Source of the DNA: Cavenderia fasciculata
Lineage: Eukaryota; Evosea; Eumycetozoa; Acytosteliales; Cavenderiaceae
DNA: 64,000 nucleotides
Direction: 5' to 3'
NCBI RefSeq assembly: GCF_000203815.1
Contig: NW_004457642.1
Span: 806,001 to 870,000, forward strand
This document shows, piece after piece, positions 36,632 to 48,040 of this stretch; position 1 is the stretch's first letter, and each line of letters opens with the position of its first letter. Below the pieces are notes generated by a model. It had not been told where the DNA came from and did no database searches. It worked only from the letters and a program-made list of their open reading frames with translations. A program made the position numbers and the translations under genes.

Positions 36632-38214
36632 TTATTCCTGATTGTTGTTGTTGTTGGTATTTTCATTGTTGGTAGTAGTATTTGATTCATTCTTGTTTTC
36701 TTTTCTCAAAGTTTGGACCAATTTTGAAATGAGGGTACCACCTCCTCCTCCTCCTACACCAGCTCTCTTTCTTCTTCTCTTTTCTCCTGCTGGTAAAGTT
36801 GATGAATTTTGAGAAGAAACTGATGAATCTTGATCGACGAGTTGTTGTCTAAGTGGCAAGTCTGGTGAAATGAATTGAAAATCTTTAAATCTATCATTCT
36901 TTTGTTGTTGTGGTGTACTTGGAGTAGTATGGGTTGATGATACTGCTGCCAACAATAATGGTTTCTTTTCAGTATCTTTGGTTTTCGATGGATCAACTTG
37001 TTTGATAATGACAGGTTCGATTAAATGATGAGTCTCCAACTCTAACAAACCATCATCTGTAAAAATTTCGTGGGAAAGTGATTCTGCTTCATCAATGTAA
37101 TTGATCAACTTGATAGAGAGTGCCTTTTCATTCAAAACGTTTTCGACAATTCCCTCCAAGTATCCAGACTTTTTGAGATTAAAGTCGACAAAGACGTGTT
37201 TCTTGAATGCTATTGTATCACCAACCGACGGAAGAAATTCGAGTTTTGGGTACTTTGAATAGTCTTTGGTAACGGTTTCTTTTGTTTGGTCCTTTTCATA
37301 ATAATCTTGATACTTCATAAAGTAACTATTGTTTGTGTAAACATCCTTTTCTGCTTGCTTTTTGAGCATTTGATTTCCTCTCAAACCATAACTATTGGTA
37401 ATTGATGATGTTGTTGTTGGCGTTGGTTTGTTGGCTGTTGCAACTGTTAATCTGGCAACAATTTCTTCAGGTTTCTCCTTTTCCATTTGTGGTAATGGTT
37501 GTGGTGGTTGTTCTATCAACTTTTTCTTCTTTTTTGGCTTTTCTTCTCCAGATGATGAATCAGATCTTGATACATCTTTCATTTCGTTATCAGTTGAATC
37601 CGATGATGATGATGACGACGACGAGTCTGAAGAGTCTGACGAAGAAACTTTAGATTCAGATTCAGAATCAGAATCTGATGTGGTATCTGATGCATATGAC
37701 TTTTCATCGTCTGATGAAGAATCTTGTTTCTTTTTCTTGTTCTTTAAGGCTTTACGAGTGTTGGCAGACGACGACGATTTCTTCTCCTTTTTTTGGTGTT
37801 GTTTCTTTGATCTCTTTCTCTTTGTTAAGCTAATTTGTTTGTTATCGTCATTGTCAGTGGTTTCAACAGTTTCTTGTACTTCATCCAACATTGATTTTAA
37901 TAAATCATCCTTGTCTGATACACTATGTAGTTGGAAACATTAAAAAGTAAGTAAGTATCATGATAGACAACAGTTGAACTGAATTTTACTACATACTAAA
38001 TATGACTACCATCTTTAATGATTGAAATATCTTCATTTGGTGGAATAACAAAAGAATCCTCTGTACATATCAAAAAGTTGTTTCTATTTAATTTGAATCT
38101 CTTTGCAATGAGTTTATAGAGTTGTTTTACTTTTCCATTGGTAAAAGGTACAAATAATAATACTTTCTTGTACTCGACATTTTCGATTTGACGAAAGTAT
38201 AATCTAATATTCAT
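36632..38214 (-). CDS. Coilin homologue
   Basis: Two minus-strand exons: 38214-37997 and 37922-36632, giving about 502 residues. The N-terminus (MNIRLYFRQIENVEYKKVLL to PPNEDISIIKDGSHIYV) fits the ubiquitin-like coilin N-terminal domain in length and layout, including the PPxE-x-I-x-x-(I/V)-x-D pattern. The middle is a Ser/Asp/Lys-rich disordered stretch with basic clusters (KRKRSKK, KNKKKK) usable as nuclear signals, followed by a short RGN in place of an RG box. The C-terminal part has YPKLEFLPSVGDTIAFKKHV and SGYLEGIVENV, matching coilin's atypical Tudor region. Coilin organises Cajal bodies and takes part in snRNP maturation. Identification by eye from two separate domains in the right order; moderately firm. 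Confidence 0.7.
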
Positions 38215-38506
38215 TCAGCACTTGAATTGAAATAGAAAATATATATATAGAATAAAGAATAGATAGATAGTTATATGATTTGTGTATGTAACAGATAATA
38301 ATGTTTACACTGTGAATTTATCTCTCTTTCCCTCTTGTTGAAAAGTAAAACTACGAATTTTAAGGTGAAAACTAGAAACTACGACTTCCACTTGTTTAAA
38401 TAAACAAATAAATAAAAACTAAATTGGCTGTTGGTTTGGGGTGGTGAAAATTATAATAATTATTATAATTTTAATTCTTTTTTTATTCTCGTTCTAATAC
38501 AAAATA

Positions 38507-41276
38507 TTACATTGATGATGGTTGATTATTATCGGATGATCTAGAAAATATAGTTAAAATATTTGTTAAGATATTTTTGTAGTGGTTGGAGATGGTATGG
38601 TCTAACTGAGCCAATGTAATCTCTTTGAAACCACAAAGAATGGCATACGATAAATCTTCATAGGCTTTTTGTACATCTTGTGATCTTCTACCAATCTCTA
38701 TACATTCAATTAAACTATCAATTGAAAATACATCTTCTTCTTCTTCTAAATTGTTGTCTAGGTTGCTACTTTCATCATCATCATCATCATCATCATCGTT
38801 GTTCATTATTTCTGTTGTCATATTTAGTGATCTACTACTGCTACTATTTTGGTCATTAAAATGGATACGGACTACTGGAGGTGTTGGAGGTGGTATTGGA
38901 ATATTATCATTCTTGATATTGTCTAGGAATGTTCCTTCACCCAGAGTAGATGACGATGATGAAGAAGATGATTGTGGTTGTTGTTGTTGTAATTGTTTAA
39001 CCTTTTGAGCTAAAAACTTTGTACTTTGAAGATGTCCCTTTTCAATAGAGAGGTGAAGAGCAGAACGATTGTGACAATCCAACATGGTTGGGTCTATAGA
39101 CTTTTTAAAGAGTTGTTCGACAACTTGATGTGAAAAAAATGTTTGTGATGGCTTTCCAAATCTAGACATGCCAATCCAATCTTGGTTGCGCAACACACTA
39201 CGATGGAGTGCTGTTCGATTTTTGTTGTCGAGTTGATTGATATTGATACCACTTGTCTCTGATAACTCTTTTACAATGGGAAGCATACTACTTTGTGATG
39301 CAATATGCAAGGCACTATCTCCATAATTATCCTCCATTTTTGATAAAACAGTGGGTTCTATCTCACAATTTACATTTATTTTTGGGTGCTAAGGAATTAT
39401 ATTAATATATTTGTAATTATTAATATTAATATTATTACATACCTTTAATAATAATTTAACAATTGAAAGATTATTTTCTTTTGTTGCAATATGTAATGGA
39501 TAAAGACCTCGATGGTCAGCTACTGTAACATCGGCACCATTATTTAATAATATTTCTACCATCTTTGCTGAATCTATTTGATGTTGTTTAACAGCAATAT
39601 GAATTGCCGATCTACCTTTATGATCTAATAAATTGACTTGTGATCCACATCCATCTGATAATAAATACTAAAATTACAAATGTTAATAAACAGTGATCGA
39701 TAACTATACAAATTATATTCTCTCTATCTCTCTCTCTTTCTCTCTACTTACAAGTAAAAGATTTAATCTATCATTTGTATTTGGTTCACCATGAATAAAA
39801 TTTAAAGCACAATGTAAAGGTGTTTTTCCATCTTTTGGTGTTGCAAGGTTTACATTGACACCCTTTGAAACAATGGTTTGTACCAAATCTAAAAATCCCC
39901 ATTTACAAGCCAAATGTAAAATACATTTATCTTGCATTAATGTGAGTAATTGTTGATGTTGTTGTTGCTGTTGTAGTTGTGTATGTTCATCTATGACAGT
40001 GGTAGTGGAGGCGGTTGTTGTAGAGGATAATTGATCATTATTTTGAAAACAATTTAAAATGCCAACAATATAATCTCTTTTCCTTTTTAATTTCAAATCA
40101 AAGTGAGCACAAGTCGATATAGGTCTCTTTAAAAACTTTTTCTTTTCTTTTATCAAACCTGCTACAGTTGGATATATTCTACCAACATCATCACTTAGGA
40201 ATACTCCTACATGTGGTCCCATATCACTAAATAAATAGAAAAATTAAATTAATAAGATTATTTCTAATTTCTATTTCTATCATTATTATTATTTCTACAT
40301 ACTATAAGAGTAAATGATTTGGTTTTGTATGAAGATTATAAGAAATGACAAGGTTATTTGGTTTTGAACTATTTCGAATGACAAATGTTCCTTTTGACAT
40401 ATTTTTTAGTTTAACGTTGGCTTCGTCACGTGTAAGATTATAATTGTACCAACTAGCTTCTTTGAGATAATCTGTACACCAACGATGATAAAACTGTTTC
40501 CAAGAACAACCTTTGTATTTTATATTTGCATTCTTTTCATGGCAAATGTCTTTCATCCAAGCCCATTGAGATAAACATTTCTCCTCCCAGAGACTATCGT
40601 CAGCTGACAATACAGACCACAGACCACATACACTCGACAATAGTCTTAGATCAAATGGTGACAAAAATTTAAATATATACACAATGATTTCATATGCCAA
40701 ATCATTAAAATTAAATAGAATTTGTTCTTCTTCTTCTTGTTGTTGTTGTTGTTGTTGAGGTGAAGCAATAGATATTGCATCTTCATTATCTTCTTGAAGT
40801 GATAATTGATAATTTAATCTTTGTTGTTGTAGTTGTTGTTGTTGTTGTTGTAGTTGTAGTTGTTGAACATTTAAAGATGAGGTATTTAAATATTTAATAT
40901 CCTTGTGATGATTGTTGGTAGTATCACTACTAAAAAGACGGTTGTTGTGATGATGATGTAAACGATTAAATGGTAAAGAACCAGATTGTAATGAAGAGGA
41001 TAGTTGTTGGTTATGTGAAGATGTAGTAGGATGTACTTTCTTTCCATCTTGTCTAATACTATCAATCTCTCCATCTGGATCGTGTAAACTAATATCCAAA
41101 CTATTGCTACTTCCAATCAATGAAATCGTAGAGTTGTGAGATGAAGATAAAGACAACGATGATGATGATGACGTTGATGATGGTGTAGCAAATGACTTTG
41201 ATTCTGTAGTAGAATGTCGCAAAGATGTATCACTATTCGACAAGTTGTCGATGGTGGTATGAGCTGGTGTTGACAT
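38507..41276 (-). CDS. fbxB: F-box, SH2 and ankyrin repeat protein (FbxB-like)
   Basis: Four minus-strand exons: 41276-40303, 40226-39752, 39667-39443 and 39388-38507, giving about 851 residues. After a Ser/His/Gln-rich N-terminus comes an F-box (about 188-240: LAYEIIVYIFKFLSPFDLRLLSSVCGLW). An SH2 domain (about 275-365) follows, starting SWYNYNLTRDEANVKL and keeping the phosphotyrosine-binding Arg in GTFVIRNSS. Ankyrin repeats then run from about 420 to 690 (GRSAIHIAVKQHQ, GLYPLHIATKENN, NRTALHRSVLRNQ, NRSALHLSIEKGH). The layout matches the known D. discoideum FbxB type. It is expected to connect tyrosine phosphorylation to SCF-type ubiquitin ligation. The chosen start is the first ATG in frame. 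Confidence 0.85.
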
Positions 41277-41854
41277 GTCTTTGCTTTGCTTCACCCTTTC
41301 TCTCCTATTATGTTGATGATGATGATGATGATGATGATTTATATATCTTTATTCTCGATCTCTATACTAAAGTGTGTGTAATAAATAATTGAATGTATAA
41401 TTTAAACATTATTATTAGTATCATTAATTTAGAGGACTACGCGGATGAATCTGAGGTGATGAACCCAAAAAAAATAAAAAAAAATAAAAAAAAAATGCTT
41501 CCATCTTTGGGATACCACCTTCTAAACTAAATAATTAAATAATTTAAAATCGTTAGACGACGACAAGTAAACATGTGAACATCTTAAAGAACCCTTTGTT
41601 AAAAATGAAAAGATAAAATTAATTAATAAATATATCTAAGTAAGAGTGAAATACTCATATGATTCAAAAGCAACCTAAATTGGGATATTATTGCTTCAAA
41701 ACAAAAAAATTTCCACAAACGTTTCTTCGACCTTTTGATGACTGTTTTTCTTCCTTCAATTTTTATTCATTACCCAACCCAAACCAAAATAGATAGATAG
41801 ATAGTATAGCAGTAGTATTTATTATTATTATTTTTAATAGTTATCATCATCATC
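41277..41854. promoter_or_regulatory. Divergent promoter region of fbxB-like and ArfGAP genes
   Basis: 578 bases between two outward-facing starts. It contains ATG/ATC repeats next to the fbxB-like start, a T-poor A-run block near 41466-41496, and a weak inverted repeat around it (CCCAAA near 41463 and TTTGGG near 41505). No named element is recognised. Confidence 0.4.
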
Positions 41855-43353
41855 ATGTCACTTTCAAATAGTGCATCAGAAAACATTCAAAGAGCTCAAA
41901 AGGTATTCAAACGTTTAAAGGATGAAGATCCATCAAACAGAGTATGTTTTGAGTGTAATAGAGCTGCTAATCCACAATGGGCTTCTGTTAGTTATGGTAT
42001 CTTTATTTGTTTAGAGTGTAGTGGTGTTCATAGAAGTTTAGGTGTACATTTAAGGTTTGTTTAAATCAACACACATACATATAATAAGATTTACATCTTG
42101 TTATTATGATGATGATGAGTCACCAACTAATAGTTTTTGATATACTCTATCTATATCTTATATACCTATTTAACCTATATATAGTTTTGTACGTAGTTTA
42201 ACAATGGATCAATGGTCAGATAAACAATTAGAAATGATGAGTCAAGGTGGTAACGCAAAGGCAAAGGAATTCTTTAAAAAGCATGGTGTACCCGATGGCA
42301 TTGAAATCAAGAGCAAGTATCACAATAGAGGTGCTGTATTATACAAGGAAAAGATTCTTGCTTTGGCAGAATCAAAGGTTTGGAAAGAACCAGAGGAAAA
42401 ACCCTCTTCCTCTTCCTCGTCGTCGTCGTCGTCCTCTGAAACAAAGACACCAAAGAAATCACAATCTTCACAACAATCCAATAGAGGTTTTGAAGGTTGG
42501 GATGATTGGGATAATGCTAGTGCAAATACTTCTTCTCCAAAACCATCTTTAAAAACTTCTTCTTCTTCTTCTTCTTCTTCGTCTTCTTCAAAGAAACTTC
42601 CATCTTCTTCCTCCTCCTCTTCATCCTCATCATCATCACTTAAAACATCTGGTGGATATAATACTGGTGCCAAATCATTCTCATCTGATAGTGGTAGTAA
42701 CAACAATAATAGCTACAACCAATCATCAAACAGCAGTAACAATAACGGCAGTGGATCATATGGTGGAGGATACAACTCTAGCAGTAATTCAAGATCCAGT
42801 AGCAACAGCAATAGTGGTGGTGGATATGGAAACAGTAGCAATAGTGGTGGTTATGGAAACAGTAACAATAGCGGTGGATATGGAAACAGTGGAGGAAACA
42901 ATTCCGATCACTCTGCCAGATTAAAACAATTTAGTAACGCCAGATCAATTTCAAGTGCTGATTATCATGGTGAAGAGAGAGGTGGAGGTTCCTATCAATC
43001 AAACAACTACAACTCCAACTCTACATTGGAGTATGGTATGTCTCTTATTGGTGAAGGTTTCAATAAGCTATCAACTGTTGCCAATGTAAGTATCAATATA
43101 CCAAATACAACAACAACCACCACTAATATATATTTGATACTAATTTGATAATTATCTATTTATTTAGTCTGTCTCATCAAAGGTACAAGATGGTACTTTA
43201 CTTCAAGATGCATCATCTTTAATGACAACCTACTTTCAAAAGGCAAAAGAAATTGTCAATGGATATGAAGGTGAAAACTCTTATAATGGATCTGGAGGTG
43301 GATACAACTCTTACAATTCTTACAATAATAATAATAACAACAATAATAATAAC

Positions 43354-43387
<34 letters not shown>

Positions 43388-43857
43388 GCGGAAACTATAA
43401 CAACAAAAATAATAATAGTAGTAGTAACAATAATAATAACCATAATAATAATAATAATAATAACAGTGGTAGATCATCATCATCATCTTCCTCTTTTGAA
43501 AAGAAAAAGAATGTTTCAGAAGAGGAATTTGTTGGATGGGATGTAAAGGATAATGATGAAGAGGAAGAAGAGGATGAACCTAAAATTGTCAAAGGTGGCA
43601 AAAAATCAAACTCTTCATCAAACTCATCTTCCAAGCATTCATCCAATAACAACAGTGATGATGACGACGACAATGATCAAGGTAGCAAAGGCAAACAAAA
43701 TGATTGGGTATGGGGTGAAGATGATGCTCCTAAAAAACAATCCAACAACAATAACAATAAGAGTAATCCAACGAAATCCGGAAAACAACTAAAAGCAACA
43801 GCAACAAAGAGCAGTGCTGGCGGTAATGATGATGGTTGGGATAATTGGGATGAATAA
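41855..43857 (+). CDS. ArfGAP1-type Arf GTPase-activating protein
   Basis: Three exons: 41855-42054, 42185-43085 and 43168-43857, giving about 596 residues. The ArfGAP zinc finger is complete: [20 protein letters not shown] then [15 protein letters not shown], with the arginine finger in HRSLG, followed by [19 protein letters not shown]. The layout matches ArfGAP1/Gcs1, which stimulates Arf1 GTP hydrolysis on Golgi COPI coats. The rest is Ser-, Gly- and Asn-rich and carries two amphipathic-looking stretches ([21 protein letters not shown] and [13 protein letters not shown]), like the lipid-sensing motifs of ArfGAP1. Paired tryptophans recur: GWDDWDNA (from 42495), DWVWGEDD (from 43702) and GWDNWDE at the C-terminus. 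Confidence 0.88.
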
Positions 43858-44008
43858 ATCAAAAACCAACAATACAATAGCAGCAATACAACAAATAAAA
43901 CATTTAACATTTATTGAGATAAATACTTTTAATCAAAAAAAAAAAAGAGACAAGATTCGATCGATTCATGAGTTTGCACAATTCCTCCCCCCCAAAAATG
44001 ATGTCCTT

Positions 44009-44046
<38 letters not shown>

Positions 44047-44496
44047 CAAACAACCTAGGAGGTAGGTAGGTCGACCTATATCAGAGATAAAAATAGTAAA
44101 CCTCCTCCTGTATCAATAATAGAGTAAGCTCAAGAAGATCATTATCCTCCTCTCTCCTAATTAATAGACACACTCGATTGATTGCGACAGTTAATTAGTA
44201 ACGACAAATCATCGATCTGTTTGACCAAAGAAGAGTAGAAGTGAACATTATATAGTAGTAGTAGTAGTAAATAGTAGTAGTAGAGAGATTGAAATTCTAG
44301 TACAAACAATAGATCGATCTTACACTATTTTGGTAGGCCATTCATTCATCCATTCATCTGTAAAGAGTGGCACTGAGAGAATTGAGTTAAACTAACATCA
44401 TCTCTTCTCCACATTATTACAGTAATATACAACAACAACAACCAAACAAGAATATAGTAATACTAAAAGAAGAAGAAGAAAAGAACAACAACAACC
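43858..44496. other. Intergenic with long poly-A run
   Basis: 639 bases between two same-strand genes. It contains a 35-A run at 44010-44044, GTA repeats near 44250-44282 and AAG/CAA runs before the RapGAP start. No gene is supported. Confidence 0.55.
44010..44044. repeat. Poly-A run, 35 bases
   Basis: Uninterrupted A run downstream of the ArfGAP gene. The length of such a run is uncertain in any assembly. Confidence 0.9.
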
Positions 44497-44873
44497 ATGG
44501 TAAACATGATAACACCATCTGTAGGATATAGAATAGAGGGTTCAAACGATGAAGAACCAAAGTTATTTGATTGTACAGCTGTGCCAAACCTATTGGAAGG
44601 TGTATTTGATCTATCAGACAACGACAGTTTATATTACAGAGATCACTTTTTAAACAAGGGTAGGTTTTGATTCAAGTGATCGTCATCTTGAAGATAATAG
44701 AAATAGTATAGACACGTTAAACTAACAACATATCATTATCAATCAAACTAGATCACTTAAACTTTTTGTCAACAGCATCACCTGACAATCCAATCTCTAT
44801 ATCTGTCATTCTAGATGGTGATTCTAAAAACTATAGCGGTCTAGTCAGAACATCTACTGTATGTGTTGTGTTA

Positions 44874-44923
<50 letters not shown>

Positions 44924-46098
44924 CTCATGATTGGTCGATCATTCATTGATACTGATTTTATTTTGTTATACATATATGTAGGGCAATCAAAGAGTAAAGG
45001 TATCATCAGATACAGTAAAACCAACATGGTGGAGAAGAATATTTAGAGTAGGACCATCACCATACGATATTTTAAGATCGATATCACCACAACATACTCA
45101 ATCCAATCTAAAGTTAATCTCTGATCAAAGATTACCACAGGCACTCATGAATTTGGAGGAAAAGCAAACTATAAAGGGGTTCAAATTTGGTATCCTCTAT
45201 GCTCAAGAAGCTCAAACCAAAGAAGATGAAATGTTTGCAAATGGTAATTACTACTAACAACAACAAATGACAACAAACGATGTCATAATATATCACAGCC
45301 ATACTAATTTATGAAACTCTCTCATTTGACAGTTGATGCAAGTCCAGAGTTTGAAGAGTTTTTAGATTTTATTGGAGAAAGAGTACAATTGAATGGATGG
45401 CCCAATTTTAGAGCAGGTCTTGACGTTAGAACTGGAACTACTGGAACTCACTCAATATATCAGAGATGGAATAATAATGAAGTTATGTATCATGTATCTA
45501 GTTTACTTCCATTCAATGAAAAGGATAAACAACAAGTATGTATCGTCGTCGTCATCATCATCATTTTTAGATCGACATTTTATTCATCAACTTACCCCTC
45601 CCCCTCCCCCTCCCCTTCCCTTCTTAGTTGGAAAGAAAAAGACATATTGGAAATGATATTGTAGTGATTGTATTTCAAGATGGTGATACAATCTATCGTC
45701 CAACAACCATTAGTTCTCGTCAAGTTCATGTAGTGTTGGTTGTCAAGGCAACTACACTTGAATCTGATCCAGGCCAAAGATACTATAGACTTGCTGTCGT
45801 TTCCAAAGATTCTGTCCCTGAATTTGGACCGGCCATGCCAAATAATGGTATCTTTAAAAAAGATCCATCTTTTAAAGAATTCTTTTATGCTAAATGTATG
45901 CCCGACAACAAACCAAGTTGATCATCAACTGATGATAATTATTATAATTTTAATATTTACACTATAATCTCTCTCTCTTTCTCTCTAGTATTAAATGCTG
46001 AAAAGGCTAGTTATTCGGCACAAATCTTGGAGAATAAATTATCACGAACAAGAAAAGCACTCTTGAAAGATGTAGCTGAAGCGAAATGGAATCAATAA
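44497..46098 (+). CDS. Rap GTPase-activating protein
   Basis: Six exons: 44497-44659, 44752-44858, 44982-45243, 45333-45535, 45628-45916 and 45989-46098, giving about 377 residues. The RapGAP domain covers most of the chain: FKFGILYAQEAQTKEDEMF, FLDFIGERVQLNGWPNFRAGLD, the catalytic asparagine-thumb helix in RKRHIGNDIVVIVFQDG, a QVHVVLVVKA strand, and the terminal LNAEKASYSAQILENKLSRTR helix. It is expected to supply Asn in trans to switch off Rap GTPases, which control adhesion and myosin in Dictyostelium. At this size it is close to a minimal RapGAP, without extra domains. The second intron contains a long TA repeat (44872-44922). The donor of the fifth intron is GTTGAT. Confidence 0.88.
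44872..44922. repeat. TA dinucleotide repeat in a RapGAP intron
   Basis: About 25 TA units inside the second intron. Because it is palindromic it can form a cruciform or RNA hairpin between the donor and acceptor. Confidence 0.9.
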
Positions 46099-46304
46099 TA
46101 ATTCACATAATTTGTTAATAGTACTATCACACCCAACATACCACTCCACCTCATCCACTCCCTATGCACTATCATCTCTCTCTCTCTCTATCCACTCAAA
46201 TCTCCGTCTCCCTCCCCTAATAATAATAATAATTACAATAATGCAGTATATAAACCAACCAACAACCTCGACAAGAATCCTAGTCCATAATAAATAATAA
46301 CAAC

Positions 46305-46305
46305 A

Positions 46306-46391
<86 letters not shown>
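46305..46391. repeat. AAT trinucleotide array
   Basis: About 29 uninterrupted AAT units outside any coding sequence. Read in exons this repeat gives poly-Asn; here it lies 200 bases after the RapGAP stop codon. Confidence 0.9.
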
Positions 46392-46394
<3 letters not shown>

Positions 46395-46713
46395 TAATAA
46401 CACAATATGATATATATAAATGTTCAATTGGTCTAAACAACAACAACAATAATGATAATAAATTTTCATCAAAATTTTATGAATGCAATTTTTTAAAACG
46501 TAATGTTTAGTTTCAAAACCTCATGCTTCGCTTTTTTAAATCATTCTGTCGAGTAGAAATATATTTATATAATATACAAATATTAAAGAAATAACAAAAG
46601 TAAGTTTATACTATGTATATATAAAGCTCATGTTATTAGTGACTAGTACCTACCCATCTTGACATGATGATTCAGGAAAGATATATCTAGAATTAGGGAT
46701 CGCTTAAACTATC

Positions 46714-46732
46714 TAACCCTAACCCTACCCCC
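46714..46732. repeat. Telomere-like short repeat
   Basis: Two units of TAACCC followed by a C-rich remainder, in an otherwise AT-rich spacer. Too short to call an interstitial telomere. Confidence 0.3.
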
Positions 46733-47149
46733 TACCTTATGGTCTCAGTGTTTGCATCATCAAATCGGCGATGAATGAATAACAACAAAAGAGAGTGACA
46801 TAACCTAATCAATGTTGACACTACATTTGTCTGTTTGTTGTGATTGGATGATCGAGAGGCACTAACACTGCATACTCTCTGATCTCCTTTTACGCATTCA
46901 GTCTTTTTAGTCTGCTTTACCACTACCCACTCTCGCTTGTATAAAAGAATAGTTATTGTTGAATAGACATGTATTGTTCTTTTATACTTTTAGTCGTTTG
47001 TGTCACGTGCAAAGTAGATGCTGCCTCCTTCTTTCCTTTTTTCTGATTAAAAATTGCTATTATCACACCTCAACAACAAGATTCTTACCAACAAAATAAC
47101 AAATTACTAACCAACTAGTTCAATCTCCACTACTACTACTATTATAGTC

Positions 47150-47998
47150 ATGAATCATAATAAAAGACCTTTTGGAGGAGGTTTCAACAGAAACTCACAA
47201 GGAGGATTACAAGTTGACAAGTTTCTCAGACAAAACTCTCCTTCAACAAGATATATCCCAGTAAAGAGTAAGAATAAGAACGAAATATAATATCCTTGTA
47301 TCATATACTTATTTATCTTTGATTTGTAGAAAATTTATTAAATGCACAAGATTCCAGAGTTAGATCAAAATATGAAAATAAGAAAATGATAACTGATCAA
47401 TTCAAAAATAATCAAAATAACAAAAATGATATAGAAGATGATCCAATGTCAAGAGTAATTAAATCATTATTATTCAATGACCATTTATATATCTATGAAT
47501 ATTTATTAATACATTGATTATTTAAAATAGTTTGCACTTGGAGCAGCGAAAACAAATACAGATGAATTTGATAGCCGAAGAAATAGAAAAAAAAATAATA
47601 ACAAAAAACCAAAACAACCAATAATAGAACCAAAAAATGAAAACGATAATCAAGATGATGAAACAAATCAAGACAATCAAGTTGATGATCAAACCACCAC
47701 CGCCACCACCACCACCACCACATCTACCACAACCACCACCAATACTACCATCAAACCAAGACAAAAATCTGTTAAAACAAGAATTGAAGAAGCTCATAAA
47801 GAATTTATAAAAGAAAAGACTGAAAGAGAACAAAAGAGAACAGAATTTGAAAAGAAAAAAGTAGAGATTAAACAAAATATACAAAAGAAAAAGAGAGACT
47901 CAGGAAAATTTTTACAGAAAACCAAACGTGGTCAACCAGTTATGAAGTTGCAATTGGATAGAATGTTGAATAAATTAAAAGAAGAACAGACAAACTAG
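47150..47998 (+). CDS. Fyv7/TAP26-like ribosome-assembly protein
   Basis: Three exons: 47150-47267, 47330-47454 and 47531-47998, giving about 236 residues. The protein is highly charged with an Asn/Lys- and Thr-rich middle. The C-terminus (IEEAHKEFIKEKTEREQKRTEFEKKK then KTKRGQPVMKLQLDRMLNKLKEE) matches the Fyv7 (rRNA-processing) family, where the KRGQPVM motif and following helix are the hallmark. Family members act in the nucleolus during small-subunit pre-rRNA processing. Nothing else in the sequence gives a function. The stop lies only 42 bases from the stop of the convergent SET-domain gene. Confidence 0.7.
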
Positions 47999-48040
47999 AT
48001 AGTAGTAGTCTGTCTAATCGATATTTGCGTAATTTATCAA

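Larger units (their letters stand above)
46099..47149. other. Intergenic region with AAT repeat
   Basis: 1.05 kb between two same-strand genes. It holds a long AAT trinucleotide array (separate entry), a short telomere-like word at 46714-46732 and mixed sequence near 46740-47000. No credible protein gene, tRNA or snRNA is visible. Confidence 0.55.

Noticed and set aside
42320-43910. Long opposite-strand frames over the ArfGAP gene
   Set aside because: They are mirror images of Ser- and Asn-repeat codons (poly-Glu, poly-Leu) and have no independent signals.
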